A stretch of DNA of 64,000 nucleotides from Chloroflexota bacterium (GTDB lineage: Bacteria; Chloroflexota; Dehalococcoidia; Lucifugimonadales; JADFKI01). The position numbers and the translations under genes were made by a program. This document shows positions 17,506 to 26,459 of the stretch, piece after piece. Under the pieces are notes generated by a model. The model was not told the DNA's origin and searched no databases. It saw only the letters and a program-made list of their open reading frames with translations. Each line of letters starts with the position of its first letter. Position 1 is the stretch's first letter. The stretch is taken from the NCBI GenBank assembly GCA_009840355.1, contig VXNZ01000025.1:124001-188000 (forward strand). The letters run 5' to 3'.

Positions 17506-17581
17506 TGGAGCCCACAAGCAGACTTGAACTGCTGACCTCGTTCTTACCAAGAACGCGCTCTACCGACTGAGCTATGTGGGC
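17506..17581 (-). tRNA. tRNA-Thr (GGT)
   Basis: 76 nt including an encoded CCA. Acceptor arms GCCCACA and TGTGGGC pair fully; the anticodon loop TTGGTAA within CGTTC/GAACG gives anticodon GGT. T arm carries GTTCAAGTC. It is the third tRNA of the cluster and lies 22 bp upstream of the tuf start. Confidence 0.95.
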
Positions 17582-17631
17582 CCGAGATTTGATTTATAAT
17601 ATCTAGGATACCGATAATTGATTGAAATGAG

Positions 17632-17718
17632 TGGTGGAGGGAGCAGGATTCGAACCTGCGTAGCCCGTCGGGCGCCAGATTTACAGTCTGGTGGATTTAG
17701 CCACTCTCCCATCCCTCC
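17632..17718 (-). tRNA. tRNA-Tyr (GTA)
   Basis: 87 nt with encoded CCA and the long variable arm expected of bacterial tRNA-Tyr. Acceptor GGAGGGA pairs with TCCCTCC; loop CTGTAAA within CCAGA/TCTGG gives anticodon GTA; T loop GGTTCGAATCC. Confidence 0.95.
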
Positions 17719-17833
17719 GAGTGGTCGCCGGGTAACTGGAATTAGTCTATCACAGGCAATTGCCTAATCCAACAAAAAACGCCGTCTTGAGCAGGCGCAG
17801 TCGCACCTTTCGATGCGCTATCGGACAGAGAAA

Positions 17834-17907
17834 AGCCCCAGAGGGGACTCGAACCCACTAACCTGCCGATTACAAGTCGGCTGCGCTTCCGGTTGCGCCA
17901 CTGGGGC
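17834..17907 (-). tRNA. tRNA-Thr (TGT)
   Basis: 74 nt without encoded CCA (the 3' end continues TTTT). Acceptor GCCCCAG pairs with CTGGGGC; loop CTTGTAA within GCCGA/TCGGC gives anticodon TGT. It is the first gene after the promoter at 17987-18016. Confidence 0.93.
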
Positions 17908-17986
17908 ACCGCGACAGGCGCTCTCAGCCCTGACAACAAATCAGGCTAGCGGTCTGACGCCAGGCGCTAACCCAAATGCATACTAC

Positions 17987-18016
17987 ATTGTACCCAACAA
18001 TGCGCGACGCGGTCAA
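17987..18016 (-). promoter_or_regulatory. Promoter of the tRNA-tuf operon
   Basis: On the minus strand, TTGACC (18011-18016), an 18-bp spacer and TACAAT (17987-17992). It lies about 80 bp ahead of the first tRNA and fits a housekeeping-sigma promoter. Confidence 0.6.
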
Positions 18017-18084
18017 CAATATCGCGCTAGTCCATTCCGGCTCTGGGGTAAGGTTAGGAAAGATTGAACGGATACCACTCTTCT

Positions 18085-18552
18085 TCATAAGTCCATTGGC
18101 AATTGATACTCAGCGAGATCCACCCAGTCGCTACTTTCGTCTGGCCAGTCGCTACTTTCACCCTTGTATTGATTACATTCCCAGCAAGTCGCTTGAAGGT
18201 TTTCAATGGAATTACCTCCACCGTCAGCAACGGAAATTATGTGGTCAATGTTCGCTTCTACTATCCGCAAATCTGCATCACAATAAACGCAGCGATAGTT
18301 GTCGCGCTCCAAGACTTGCAGCTTCTTGGCAAGTGAAACCCGTCGCCTTCTATTCGTATCTGTCCGCCTACACGACCGGCACATACCGCTACTGCCGTCA
18401 GCAGGGATACTCATACACACTGTACAAAAGTCAGGTTTTGCCACAGGGCGATTGCAGGCATAACAATACTCTCTTGATGGCAGCGCCGAAACGCCACAAT
18501 GCCAGCATTTGTCCGTGTTCCACGTGGATATATGCAAGAGGTTCGCACTCAT
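18085..18552 (-). CDS. HNH endonuclease-domain protein with N-terminal zinc ribbons
   Basis: 155 residues. Four CxxC pairs precede the catalytic part (CWHC, CYAC, CTVC, CRSC), followed by a typical HNH domain: CVYC, ANIDHIISVADGGGNS and ATCWECNQYKG at about 88-132. HNH proteins cut DNA, but many chromosomal ones have unknown roles. It overlaps larC by 4 bp (ATGA), so it is probably the last gene of a radA-larC-HNH operon behind a possible LexA-controlled promoter, which would fit a DNA-damage role (inference). Confidence 0.85.
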   Translation of the reverse strand: MSANLLHISTWNTDKCWHCGVSALPSREYCYACNRPVAKPDFCTVCMSIPADGSSGMCRSCRRTDTNRRRRVSLAKKLQVLERDNYRCVYCDADLRIVEANIDHIISVADGGGNSIENLQATCWECNQYKGESSDWPDESSDWVDLAEYQLPMDL

Positions 18553-19739
18553 ATCCCCAACTGGCTTTCCGCCTCGCGCTGTATCCGGCTAAACACTTCT
18601 TGCAAAGGCAAGTCAAGTTGCAACGCGCAGACTCGCGCATCTTCATACTCCGGAGCGACACTGACGATGGCGCCATTCAAACGCTTGATTTTCACCGCGA
18701 CGTTCCCGAGCGAAGTGTCAATGCTTACGACTTCGCGCTCCGCCTCAATGCGTTCGAGCGGTCGCACTCGCACGCCCAGCGTCGAGGTCTGCCGCATAAG
18801 CACTTCGACCGCCTCGGCCTCCTTGTCGGCAGACACTATGACGCTCAACATCGTCGCCGGGCGGTTCTTCTTCATCTGAATCGGCGTGAACCAGACATCG
18901 CGCGCGCCCATTTCAAAGAGCCGCTCTTGCACATATCCCAGCATCTCGCCGCTCATGTCGTCGATGTTAGTTTCGATAATCTTAACGCCGGTGCTATATT
19001 TCGCAGTCTGTTCGCTTCCAAGCCAGAGCGCAAGTGCGTTCGGGTACTGCTGCGAGTCGCGTGTGCCTAGTCCATACCCAATACGACTGACATTCAATCG
19101 CGGATGTTCGAATGTAGCGATGGTCGTGAGTATTGCCGCACCTGTTGGAGTTACCATTTCGCCGGTGTTGTGCGCATTGTTCGGCGGCGCGGCAACAGGC
19201 GCATTCGCAATCTGGAATATCGCAGCAGTCGCAGGCGCGGGAACCGGCAGCAAGCCGTGCGCAGACCTGACGACACCGGAGCCGCTAGGAAATGCGGAGC
19301 AATATACCTTATCGACGCCCAGCATTTCCAAGCCGGCGACACTGCCGACCACATCGACCAACGTATCAAGCGTGCCTAGTTCATGCAGATGCGCCTCGCC
19401 CGGCTGTGAGCCGTGAACACGCGCTTCGGCTTCACCAATCCGCAGGAATATATCACGCGATTGCCTCACAACGCTGTCGGATAGCCCTGACGTTTCCACG
19501 ATGTTCACGAAATCGCCGATAGTGTGCGACTTGCGCCCGAGTTCTTCTAGTTCAACTACCAGATGCGTGCCTTCCAAGCCGCCGCGTTGCGCTCGCTGGG
19601 ATTTGAGCGCGTAGCCCGAAGTGTTAAGTTTCGCCAGTGCGCCGCGCAGGTCATCTATCGACAGTCCCGCATCCAGCAGCGCGCCCAGAATCATGTCACC
19701 GCTCGCGCCTCCGATACACTGGAAATATGCGCTGCTCAA
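18549..19739 (-). CDS. larC: Nickel-pincer cofactor insertion protein LarC
   Basis: 396 residues from a TTG at 19739 placed 6 bp after GGAGG; the frame runs further upstream but only inside radA. The N-terminus reads SSAYFQCIGGASGDMILGALLDAG, the family signature, followed by HLHELGTLDTLVDVVG, TPTGAAILTT and the C-terminal NIDDMSGEMLGYVQE. LarC inserts nickel into the pincer cofactor of LarA-type enzymes, and a LarA homologue is at 11249-12511. In some species LarC is made by frameshifting (LarC1/LarC2); here the frame is continuous. It sits 22 bp after radA. Confidence 0.88.
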   Translation of the reverse strand: MSSAYFQCIGGASGDMILGALLDAGLSIDDLRGALAKLNTSGYALKSQRAQRGGLEGTHLVVELEELGRKSHTIGDFVNIVETSGLSDSVVRQSRDIFLRIGEAEARVHGSQPGEAHLHELGTLDTLVDVVGSVAGLEMLGVDKVYCSAFPSGSGVVRSAHGLLPVPAPATAAIFQIANAPVAAPPNNAHNTGEMVTPTGAAILTTIATFEHPRLNVSRIGYGLGTRDSQQYPNALALWLGSEQTAKYSTGVKIIETNIDDMSGEMLGYVQERLFEMGARDVWFTPIQMKKNRPATMLSVIVSADKEAEAVEVLMRQTSTLGVRVRPLERIEAEREVVSIDTSLGNVAVKIKRLNGAIVSVAPEYEDARVCALQLDLPLQEVFSRIQREAESQLGI

Positions 19740-19761
19740 TATGTACCTCCCCAAGCGGCAA

Positions 19762-21150
19762 TTATGCTGCCGCGCCCGAGATGTGCCGTGTTGTCGGCAA
19801 GCACATATTAATCGCTTGTGCGAGAGTGTCAACTCTCTGGTAGTACAGGGCCTCTTCACCGCAAGCTTTGTCGTCCGTGTTTCCGGGCACGAGGCACTTG
19901 CGGAATCCCAGTCGCGCCGCCTCTTTCACACGCCGCTCGGTCTGCGGCGCGCGGCGAATCTCGCCGCTCAGCCCGACTTCGCCAACGGACGCCACATCGC
20001 CCGGCATGGGCACGCCTCTAAAGCTCGACGCGATTGCCAACGCGACGCCCAAGTCTGCCGCAGGCTCAGCTATCTTAAGCCCGCCGGTTACATTCACTAT
20101 TATGTCGTAGTCGGACAGCGGTATGCCACAGGTGCGCATTGCAACCGAGCACACCAGCAGCAGGCGGTGCGAATCATATCCGGTCGCGACACGTCGCGGC
20201 GTGGGAATCGTGGACGGTGCGGTGAGCGCTTGTATTTCCACAAGCAGCGCTCGGTTGCCTTCCAGAATCGGCACTACGACCGAACCCATCGCGCCCTTTG
20301 GTCTGTCGAGCAAGAAACTCTCGGATGGGTCTTCAACATCTCGCAGCCCCATGCCGGTCATTTCTAGCACGCCGACTTCGTTGGTCGAGCCGAAGCGGTT
20401 CTTCACGGCGCGCAGCAGACGCCACGAACTTACGGCGTCGCCCTCCATATACAGCGCGGCGTCAACCATGTGCTCTAGCACGCGCGGTCCGGCGATGTCG
20501 CCGCCCTTGGTTACATGCCCAGTCAGGATAATCGGCACATTGTTCGCTTTACCCCATTCCAACAGCCGTCGGGCACACTCGCGTATCTGCGACACATTGC
20601 CCGGATGCGAGGACAGCGCGGGGTCGTACATCGTCTGGATCGAGTCGATTACGGCGAGCGCCGGCAGGCGTTCGTCCAGTCTGGCAAGCACTTCTTCAAC
20701 ATTCGTCTGCGTCAAGATGTACAGGCTTTGCCCATCGATGCCTAGCCGGTCGGCGCGCATCTTCACCTGCGACACGGACTCTTCGCCCGTTACGTAGAAC
20801 ACCGATGAGTAGCGCCGTGCAACTTCCTCCGCGACCTGAAGCAGCATTGTCGATTTGCCGATGCCGGGATCGCCGGCGAGCAGCACCAGCGAACCGGGCA
20901 CAATGCCTCCGCCCAGCACACGGTTGACCTCGCTAGATGACAGGCTCATTCGCGGCAAATCTTCCACCGATGCGTCCGCCAGATGCACCGCGTCCTGTGC
21001 GTCGCTACGCAGCCAAGTGAATCGCCCAGCGTCTCGGCGCTCAATGATGGTGTTCCAGGCACTGCAACTGCGACACTGCCCTTCCCACTTGACAGTTACA
21101 TTCTCGCAAGCCGTACACACGAACTCGGTCCTGGTCTTTGTCTTGGGCAT
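19762..21150 (-). CDS. radA: DNA repair protein RadA
   Basis: 462 residues. Zinc finger CTACENVTVKWEGQCRSC near the N-terminus, RecA-like ATPase with GDPGIGKSTML (Walker A), the RadA-specific KNRFG motif, and a Lon-protease-like C-terminal domain (from about 290). RadA aids branch migration during recombination. The upstream gap holds a strong promoter overlapped by LexA-like boxes. Confidence 0.95.
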   Translation of the reverse strand: MPKTKTRTEFVCTACENVTVKWEGQCRSCSAWNTIIERRDAGRFTWLRSDAQDAVHLADASVEDLPRMSLSSSEVNRVLGGGIVPGSLVLLAGDPGIGKSTMLLQVAEEVARRYSSVFYVTGEESVSQVKMRADRLGIDGQSLYILTQTNVEEVLARLDERLPALAVIDSIQTMYDPALSSHPGNVSQIRECARRLLEWGKANNVPIILTGHVTKGGDIAGPRVLEHMVDAALYMEGDAVSSWRLLRAVKNRFGSTNEVGVLEMTGMGLRDVEDPSESFLLDRPKGAMGSVVVPILEGNRALLVEIQALTAPSTIPTPRRVATGYDSHRLLLVCSVAMRTCGIPLSDYDIIVNVTGGLKIAEPAADLGVALAIASSFRGVPMPGDVASVGEVGLSGEIRRAPQTERRVKEAARLGFRKCLVPGNTDDKACGEEALYYQRVDTLAQAINMCLPTTRHISGAAA

Positions 21151-21214
21151 CGATAATCTCCCCTCGTCTTGCGCCCTGCATGTCTTTGTGCGTTAGGCAT
21201 GTTGCCGCGCATGG

Positions 21215-21227
21215 CTACAAATGTTCG
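21215..21227 (-). promoter_or_regulatory. LexA-like box 1 (downstream of radA -10)
   Basis: Minus strand CGAACATTTGTAG, close to the GAAC-N4-GTTC operator of Gram-positive-type LexA, with a degraded right half. It lies about 12-24 bp downstream of the -10, where a repressor would block transcription. Confidence 0.4.
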
Positions 21228-21238
21228 ATATGTGAGGA

Positions 21239-21267
21239 AGAATATAGCGATTTAGAACATTTGTCAA
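21239..21267 (-). promoter_or_regulatory. radA-larC-HNH promoter
   Basis: Minus strand TTGACA (21262-21267), a 17-bp spacer and TATTCT (21239-21244). The -35 is perfect. The LexA-like box at 21255-21266 overlaps it. Confidence 0.65.
21255..21266 (+). promoter_or_regulatory. LexA-like box 2 (overlapping radA -35)
   Basis: GAACATTTGTCA; its first ten bases are the same as box 1 read in the other orientation. It covers the -35 and part of the spacer. Confidence 0.4.
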
Positions 21268-21284
21268 GTGCTATTGGTACGGAA

Positions 21285-21299
21285 TTGAACATTGTTCAA
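21285..21299. promoter_or_regulatory. LexA-like palindrome 3 upstream of radA promoter
   Basis: TTGAACATTGTTCAA is a perfect palindrome (7+1+7). Its core GAAC-N3-GTTC is one base shorter than the classical GAAC-N4-GTTC spacing, so binding by LexA is less certain. The remaining bases of the 355-bp gap between radA and clpC hold no gene. Confidence 0.4.
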
Positions 21300-21449
21300 G
21301 ATTGGAGGGAACTGCGGTAGGCAGCCTCGACTGCCCGCGAAGTCATTCGGGGCAGCGCGAAGCAAATGAAATCTTCGCTGCAAGCCGCTTGGGGACTTTA
21401 GAATTCTCTCTCTTTGCTGGCTGCGTCCGAGACTTGGTAAAACAAGAAA

Positions 21450-21476
21450 GACCCGCCTGCAAACCACAGGCGGGTC
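21450..21476 (-). terminator. Intrinsic terminator after clpC
   Basis: Perfect 10-bp stem GACCCGCCTG/CAGGCGGGTC with a 7-nt loop; on the minus strand it is followed by TTTCTTGTTTT. It lies 29 bp past the clpC stop. Confidence 0.85.
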
Positions 21477-21505
21477 AATCTATTTGGGATTAGTTGATAC
21501 TCGCG

Positions 21506-23980
21506 CTATGCCACTGGCACAGGCTCTTTGGCATGCACAACTAGGCCGTCTTCGTCTTCGTTAATGTCAACGATAGCGGTGTCGCCGGGGCTGAGTTCGC
21601 CGGCGATGATGGCGTCTGAGAGTTTATCTTCGAGATGGTCTTGGATTAGGCGACGCATCGGCCGGGCGCCGAATGTCGGGTCGTAGCCGTTCTCGGAGAG
21701 CCAGTCGCGGGCGGCGTCTGACACTTCCATAGTGATGCCCTGTTCGATGAGCTCGCCGTTGACATCCTGCAATTGCAGCTTGACGATTTCGCGCATGTGC
21801 TCGCGGCTTAGCGGGTGGAACACCACCTGCCCGTCGATCCTGTTCAGGAACTCTGGGCGGAAGAAGCGCTTCACTTCGTCTAGCACGTTGTTCTTCATAC
21901 GCAGGTACGCCTGCTCGTCGGTTCCGCCGGATTCGCCGCGCGCGAAGAAGCCCATTGAGCGGTCTTGGCGGATGAGATCGGAGCCGATGTTGCTGGTCAT
22001 TACAATGACCGTGTTGCGGAAATCGACGCGCCGGCCCTTGGCGTCGGTCAGGTGTCCGTCGTCGAATATCTGGAGCAGGATGTTGAACACTTCCGGATGC
22101 GCCTTCTCGATTTCGTCGAGTAGAATGACGCTGTACGAGCGCCGCCGCACCGCCTCGGTGAGCTGCCCGCCCTCGTCGTAGCCGACATAGCCCGGAGGTG
22201 CGCCAACGAGCCTCGCGACCGTGTGCCTGTCCATGAATTCGGACATATCAATGCGGATCATCGATTCTTCGCTGCCGAACATGAACTCGGCGAGCTTTTG
22301 CACCAGGTATGTCTTGCCAACGCCGGTCGGCCCGAGGAACAGGAACACGCCGGTCGGGCGCTTCGGGTTCTTCAAGCCCGCCCTTGCGCGGCGCACGGCT
22401 TTGGAGATGATGGTGATCGCCTCGTCCTGGCCGGACACTTGGTTGCGCAGCGAGTCTTCCATGTTGACCAGGCGCTCAGATTCCGTTGACGCCAGACGCG
22501 CCACCGGGATGCCCGTCCACATATTCACCACTTCGGCTATGTCGTCTTCGGTAACGACGGGCGCGTTGCTACTGCGCTCGGTCTCCCAATCGGATTGCAG
22601 CGATTCCATCTTTAGCTGCAGGCTCATCTCGCGCTCGCGGAGCTCTGCCGCCTGCTCGTACTGGCGCGTGGAAATCGCCTCGTCCTTTTCGCGGCGCACG
22701 CGGTCGAGCATATTGGAAACTTCGGTGAGGGAAAGCGGCTGCTCGGAATTATTGATGCGCACTCGCGATGCCGCTTCGTCGATGAGGTCAATCGCCTTAT
22801 CGGGCAGCGCTCTATCGGAGATGAAGCGCGCCGCCATGCTTGCCGCCGCCTTCAGCGCGTCGAAAGAAATCTGCAGGTCGTGATGCTTCTCGTACTCGCC
22901 CTTGATGCCCTTCAGGATTTCAACGGATTCGTCAACGGAAGGTTCTTCAACGCGGACAGGCTGGAAGCGGCGCTCTAGGGCGCTGTCACGCTCGAGGTAT
23001 TTGCGGTATTCGTCAGGTGTGGTGGCGCCGATTGTTTGCAGTTCGCCCCGTGCGAGCGATGGCTTGAGGATGTTCGCGGCATCGACTGCGCCTTCTGCCG
23101 CACCTGCGCCAACCATGGTATGCACTTCGTCAATGAACAGGATGCACTTGCCGGACTCGGTGATTTCCTTGACAACCTTCTTGAGGCGCTCTTCAAATTC
23201 GCCGCGGTACTTCGTACCTGCCACAAGCGAACCCATGTCGAGCGTAACGAGACGCTTGCCTTGCAAGGTCGTCGGGACCTTGTTCTCAGCGATGAGGTGC
23301 GCGAGCCCTTCGACGATTGCAGTCTTGCCCACGCCAGGCTCGCCGACTAGCACGGGGTTATTCTTTGTGCGGCGGCTGAGTATCTGCGTTACGCGCTGGA
23401 TTTCGTTGCTTCTGCCAACCGTCGGATCGAGCTTGCCTTCGCGGGCTTGCTTCGTGAGGTCAACGCCCAGCTCGTCGAGCATCGGTGTCTGGCTCTTGTT
23501 CCGGCTGCGCCTGCCACTGCCCTGTGGGCTCTGCGACGACTGGGACAGTAGTCGGCTGGTTTCGCCGCGAATCTTGTCCAAGTTGATGCCAAGGCTTTCG
23601 AGTACGCCGGCTGCGACACCTTCTCCTTCGCGCATCAGCCCGATGAGCAAGTGCTCCGTGCCGATATAGTGGTGGTTGAGTCGCCGGGCTTCGTCCACGG
23701 CAAGCTCTATGACCTTCTTCGCGCGCGGGGTCAAACCGATTTCGCCCGGTGTGGAGCGCTCGCCGCGCCCGATGATGAACTCGACGGCGGAGCGCACCTT
23801 ATGCAACTCCACATCGAGGTTTGAGAGCACTCGCGCCGCTACACCGTCCGTCTCGCGGACAAGACCGAGCAGAATATGCTCCGTGCCGATGTAGTTGTGA
23901 TTGAAACGCTGAGCCTCTTCCTGCGCCAGCGATAAGACTCTGCGCGCCCTCTCCGTAAACTTCTCGAATCTGCTTGCCAT
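21506..23980 (-). CDS. clpC: ATP-dependent Clp protease ATPase subunit ClpC
   Basis: 824 residues, full length. Two Clp-N repeats (about 1-145), first AAA+ module with [13 protein letters not shown], a coiled-coil M domain with UVR-like sequence (about 425-465, [18 protein letters not shown]), and second AAA+ module with [13 protein letters not shown]. It unfolds proteins for ClpP and needs adaptors; a ClpS adaptor is encoded at 54240-54545. GGGAGAG precedes the ATG. It lies 39 bp downstream of rpsA with no terminator between, so they may be co-transcribed. Confidence 0.95.
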   Translation of the reverse strand: MASRFEKFTERARRVLSLAQEEAQRFNHNYIGTEHILLGLVRETDGVAARVLSNLDVELHKVRSAVEFIIGRGERSTPGEIGLTPRAKKVIELAVDEARRLNHHYIGTEHLLIGLMREGEGVAAGVLESLGINLDKIRGETSRLLSQSSQSPQGSGRRSRNKSQTPMLDELGVDLTKQAREGKLDPTVGRSNEIQRVTQILSRRTKNNPVLVGEPGVGKTAIVEGLAHLIAENKVPTTLQGKRLVTLDMGSLVAGTKYRGEFEERLKKVVKEITESGKCILFIDEVHTMVGAGAAEGAVDAANILKPSLARGELQTIGATTPDEYRKYLERDSALERRFQPVRVEEPSVDESVEILKGIKGEYEKHHDLQISFDALKAAASMAARFISDRALPDKAIDLIDEAASRVRINNSEQPLSLTEVSNMLDRVRREKDEAISTRQYEQAAELREREMSLQLKMESLQSDWETERSSNAPVVTEDDIAEVVNMWTGIPVARLASTESERLVNMEDSLRNQVSGQDEAITIISKAVRRARAGLKNPKRPTGVFLFLGPTGVGKTYLVQKLAEFMFGSEESMIRIDMSEFMDRHTVARLVGAPPGYVGYDEGGQLTEAVRRRSYSVILLDEIEKAHPEVFNILLQIFDDGHLTDAKGRRVDFRNTVIVMTSNIGSDLIRQDRSMGFFARGESGGTDEQAYLRMKNNVLDEVKRFFRPEFLNRIDGQVVFHPLSREHMREIVKLQLQDVNGELIEQGITMEVSDAARDWLSENGYDPTFGARPMRRLIQDHLEDKLSDAIIAGELSPGDTAIVDINEDEDGLVVHAKEPVPVA

Positions 23981-24019
23981 TGCATCTCTCCCGAGAGGAG
24001 TTCAGTGTAGCTCGATATT

Positions 24020-25402
24020 CTAATTATAGTTCAAAAACGGGTTGTCCATGGTCTGCTTCAGGCTCAAGCCCAGCCTGCGCCGTTCCGGCTCAATTCGCAG
24101 CACCTTCAACTTCACGTCTTCGCCTTCCTGCACGACCTCGCGCGGATGCCCGATAACGCGGTCGGAAAGCTCGGAAATGTGAATCAGCCCTTCGATGTTG
24201 CCCTCGACGCGAGCAAATGCGCCAAAGTTCGTAAGCTTGGTTATCTGCGCGTCCACGATGTCGTCCACATGCAGGCGCTCGTGAATCGTCTCCCAAGGTT
24301 CCGGCTCAAGCCTTCGCAGGCTGAGCGCGATTTTCTTGTTTTCAATATCAACTCTGAGGACAAACACATCCAGTTCGTCGCCAATGGACACGACATCCTC
24401 CGGCTTGGCGACAGGCCCCCAGGACATCTCGGATATGTGCACGAGACCGTCCGCGCCACCCAGATCAACGAACGCGCCAAAGCTGCTGATGCCGGTAACG
24501 ACGCCCTTGCGCGTCTCGCCGACTTGCAACTCTTCCACAAGGCGCGCCTTCTGCGCGTCTCGCCATTCCTGCACGGCTTGGCGCTCGGAGAAGATTGCGC
24601 GGTTGCGGCTGCGGTTAATCTCCAAAATCTTCAACTGAAGCGTCTTGCCGGTTTCTTCCGCCTGACGTTCCATGCGCCGATTTTCCGCTTCAGCGTCTTC
24701 TTCGGTCTCCGACCTATCGCGGAAGATGTCACGCGGTACACTAACCAGCTGCGACATCGGGACGAATCCCTGCACCTTGCGAACATCGACGATTGCGCCG
24801 CCCTTGTTGAAGCCAAGGATGCTGCCTTCGACAGTCTCGTTGTCTTCAAGGCACTTCTCAAGCTCGCGCCAGCCTGTCTCGCCCAGCGCGCGGTCTATAG
24901 ACAGAATGGCGGCGTTGTCCGCAGACTCCGGTCGCAGCACGTAGGTGATGATTTTGTCGCCTATGCCTAGGTTGTTGTACTCTTCCTCGCTGAGGCTACG
25001 CATTTCGCGCTGCTGCACCACGCCTTCGGACTTGTGCCCGATGTTCACGAGGATGCCGCCGTCTTCGGAAAAGCCCATAACCTCGCCATCGACGACTTCA
25101 CCGCGGCGAAGGGGCTTGATAGGCTCCATGGAGTCTAATAACTGCCCCATGTCCTGGACATCTGATTCCTCATCCTCCTCGAAGTCGAAAGCGTCGTCGT
25201 CATCGACGTCCGCGTACGCGAGCGCCGAAACCTCCGCTTCGGTTACTGGTGGTGGTGGTGTCTCTTCCGGGGCTTGGGGCGCGGCTGCGGTAGCCTCTGC
25301 GACTGGTGCCTCAGCAGGCTCTGCCTGTGAAGCCACCGCTTCCTGTTCCTCGGCGGGATTTTGCATGATGGCGGAGTCGTCTGACGAAGATTCTGATGTC
25401 AC
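24020..25402 (-). CDS. rpsA: 30S ribosomal protein S1 (four S1 domains)
   Basis: 460 residues. An acidic, Ala/Pro/Glu-rich N-terminal extension (about 1-95) precedes four S1 RNA-binding domains at about 97-170, 185-265, 290-362 and 378-450. The third and fourth have the clearest signatures (SFGAFVDLGGADGLVHISE; NFGAFARVEGNIEGLIHISE). S1 helps the ribosome bind messages. Four domains rather than the six of Escherichia coli is common outside proteobacteria. Confidence 0.92.
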   Translation of the reverse strand: MTSESSSDDSAIMQNPAEEQEAVASQAEPAEAPVAEATAAAPQAPEETPPPPVTEAEVSALAYADVDDDDAFDFEEDEESDVQDMGQLLDSMEPIKPLRRGEVVDGEVMGFSEDGGILVNIGHKSEGVVQQREMRSLSEEEYNNLGIGDKIITYVLRPESADNAAILSIDRALGETGWRELEKCLEDNETVEGSILGFNKGGAIVDVRKVQGFVPMSQLVSVPRDIFRDRSETEEDAEAENRRMERQAEETGKTLQLKILEINRSRNRAIFSERQAVQEWRDAQKARLVEELQVGETRKGVVTGISSFGAFVDLGGADGLVHISEMSWGPVAKPEDVVSIGDELDVFVLRVDIENKKIALSLRRLEPEPWETIHERLHVDDIVDAQITKLTNFGAFARVEGNIEGLIHISELSDRVIGHPREVVQEGEDVKLKVLRIEPERRRLGLSLKQTMDNPFLNYN

Positions 25403-25440
25403 TGAACTATGGGCCTTTCGTAGAGTTTAACTATCTGACC

Positions 25441-25469
25441 ATTATATTCTTATGGCGCAGATGTGTAAA
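25441..25469 (-). promoter_or_regulatory. rpsA promoter
   Basis: Minus strand TTTACA (25464-25469), 17-bp spacer, TATAAT (25441-25446). It lies about 40 bp ahead of the rpsA start and is one of the best consensus promoters in the window. Confidence 0.7.
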
Positions 25470-25542
25470 GGCGGGCTTTGGGCGCGAAATCGGCGCATCT
25501 GCCTGTGCAAAGCCAGGCAAATCGGACGCAAATCAGCATTTC

Positions 25543-26328
25543 CTAGAGTATCTGAGACAGGAATAGCCTGGTTCGCTCGCTCTTGGGGTTGTCGAAGAAG
25601 TCGTTCGCGGTGTTTTCTTCCACGATGCGCCCTTCGTCCATCATGATGATTCTGTCCGCGACTTCCCGCGCGAAGCCGATCTCGTGTGTGACGATAATCA
25701 TCGTCATGCCAGAGTACGCCAGTTCGCGCATCGCATCCAGCACTTCGTTAATCATCTCCGGGTCGAGCGCGGATGTCGGCTCGTCAAAAAGCATTACCTT
25801 CGGCTGCATCGCCAGCGCGCGGGCAATGGCAACGCGCTGCTGCTGACCACCGGACAGCTCGCTCGGGAATTTACGTGCCTGATCCGGTATGCCGACTCGC
25901 GTCAGCAGCTCCATCCCGACTTCTTCCGCTTCGTCGCGCGACCGGTGGCGAACCTTCATCGGAGCCAAGGTAATGTTGTCCATGACGGTCAGATGCGGGA
26001 ACAGGTTGAACTGCTGGAACACCATGCCAACTTCGCTGCGAATGGCATCGATGTTACGCACATCCTTCGACAGCTCAATGCCGTCAACGATGATGTCGCC
26101 GCTCTGATGTTCTTCGAGCCGGTTGATTGTGCGAATAAATGTCGATTTGCCAGACCCGGACGGGCCCACCACCACGACCTTCTCGCCGCGCTTGACAGTC
26201 GTGGTCACTTCCTTCAGCGCCTGAAAGTTACCGAACCACTTGTTCACATTGCGGCAGACGATTATGTCTTCAACTTCGTCCGAACCGCCGTCTGCCATAC
26301 TGCCGTTAGTTGCGCCATTCGTTGCCAT
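25543..26328 (-). CDS. aapP: Amino-acid ABC transporter ATP-binding protein
   Basis: 261 residues from the ATG at 26328, which follows CGGAGG. ABC ATPase with [11 protein letters not shown] (Walker A), [16 protein letters not shown] (signature) and [13 protein letters not shown] (Walker B). Of the GlnQ/HisP/AapP polar amino-acid class. It powers the AapQ-AapM permease pair encoded just upstream; the four genes make a complete importer. A short Ser/Asn/Gly-rich N-terminal tail (about 20 residues) is unusual. Confidence 0.93.
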   Translation of the reverse strand: MATNGATNGSMADGGSDEVEDIIVCRNVNKWFGNFQALKEVTTTVKRGEKVVVVGPSGSGKSTFIRTINRLEEHQSGDIIVDGIELSKDVRNIDAIRSEVGMVFQQFNLFPHLTVMDNITLAPMKVRHRSRDEAEEVGMELLTRVGIPDQARKFPSELSGGQQQRVAIARALAMQPKVMLFDEPTSALDPEMINEVLDAMRELAYSGMTMIIVTHEIGFAREVADRIIMMDEGRIVEENTANDFFDNPKSERTRLFLSQIL

Positions 26329-26459
26329 GGAATACCTCCGTTGCTGCCGACACTCCACAGACTGTTTTCGATGATTGTTCGCCAAAATCGCTTAGCAAGT
26401 GTCGTGAAATTGCAAGCCGCCGCGGACAACCATCATCACTGACATGCCATCACTGATAA

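Noticed and set aside
16293-17570. 425-residue plus-strand open frame opposite tuf
   Set aside because: Exact antisense of EF-Tu, with no ribosome site or recognisable motif.
18549-19739. Programmed frameshift in larC, as in lactobacilli
   Set aside because: The gene is one continuous frame here, so no frameshift is required.
24146-24970. Long open frame on the plus strand opposite rpsA
   Set aside because: It is the antisense shadow of the S1 gene, where codon bias leaves long open frames; rpsA is unmistakable and the shadow has no family features.
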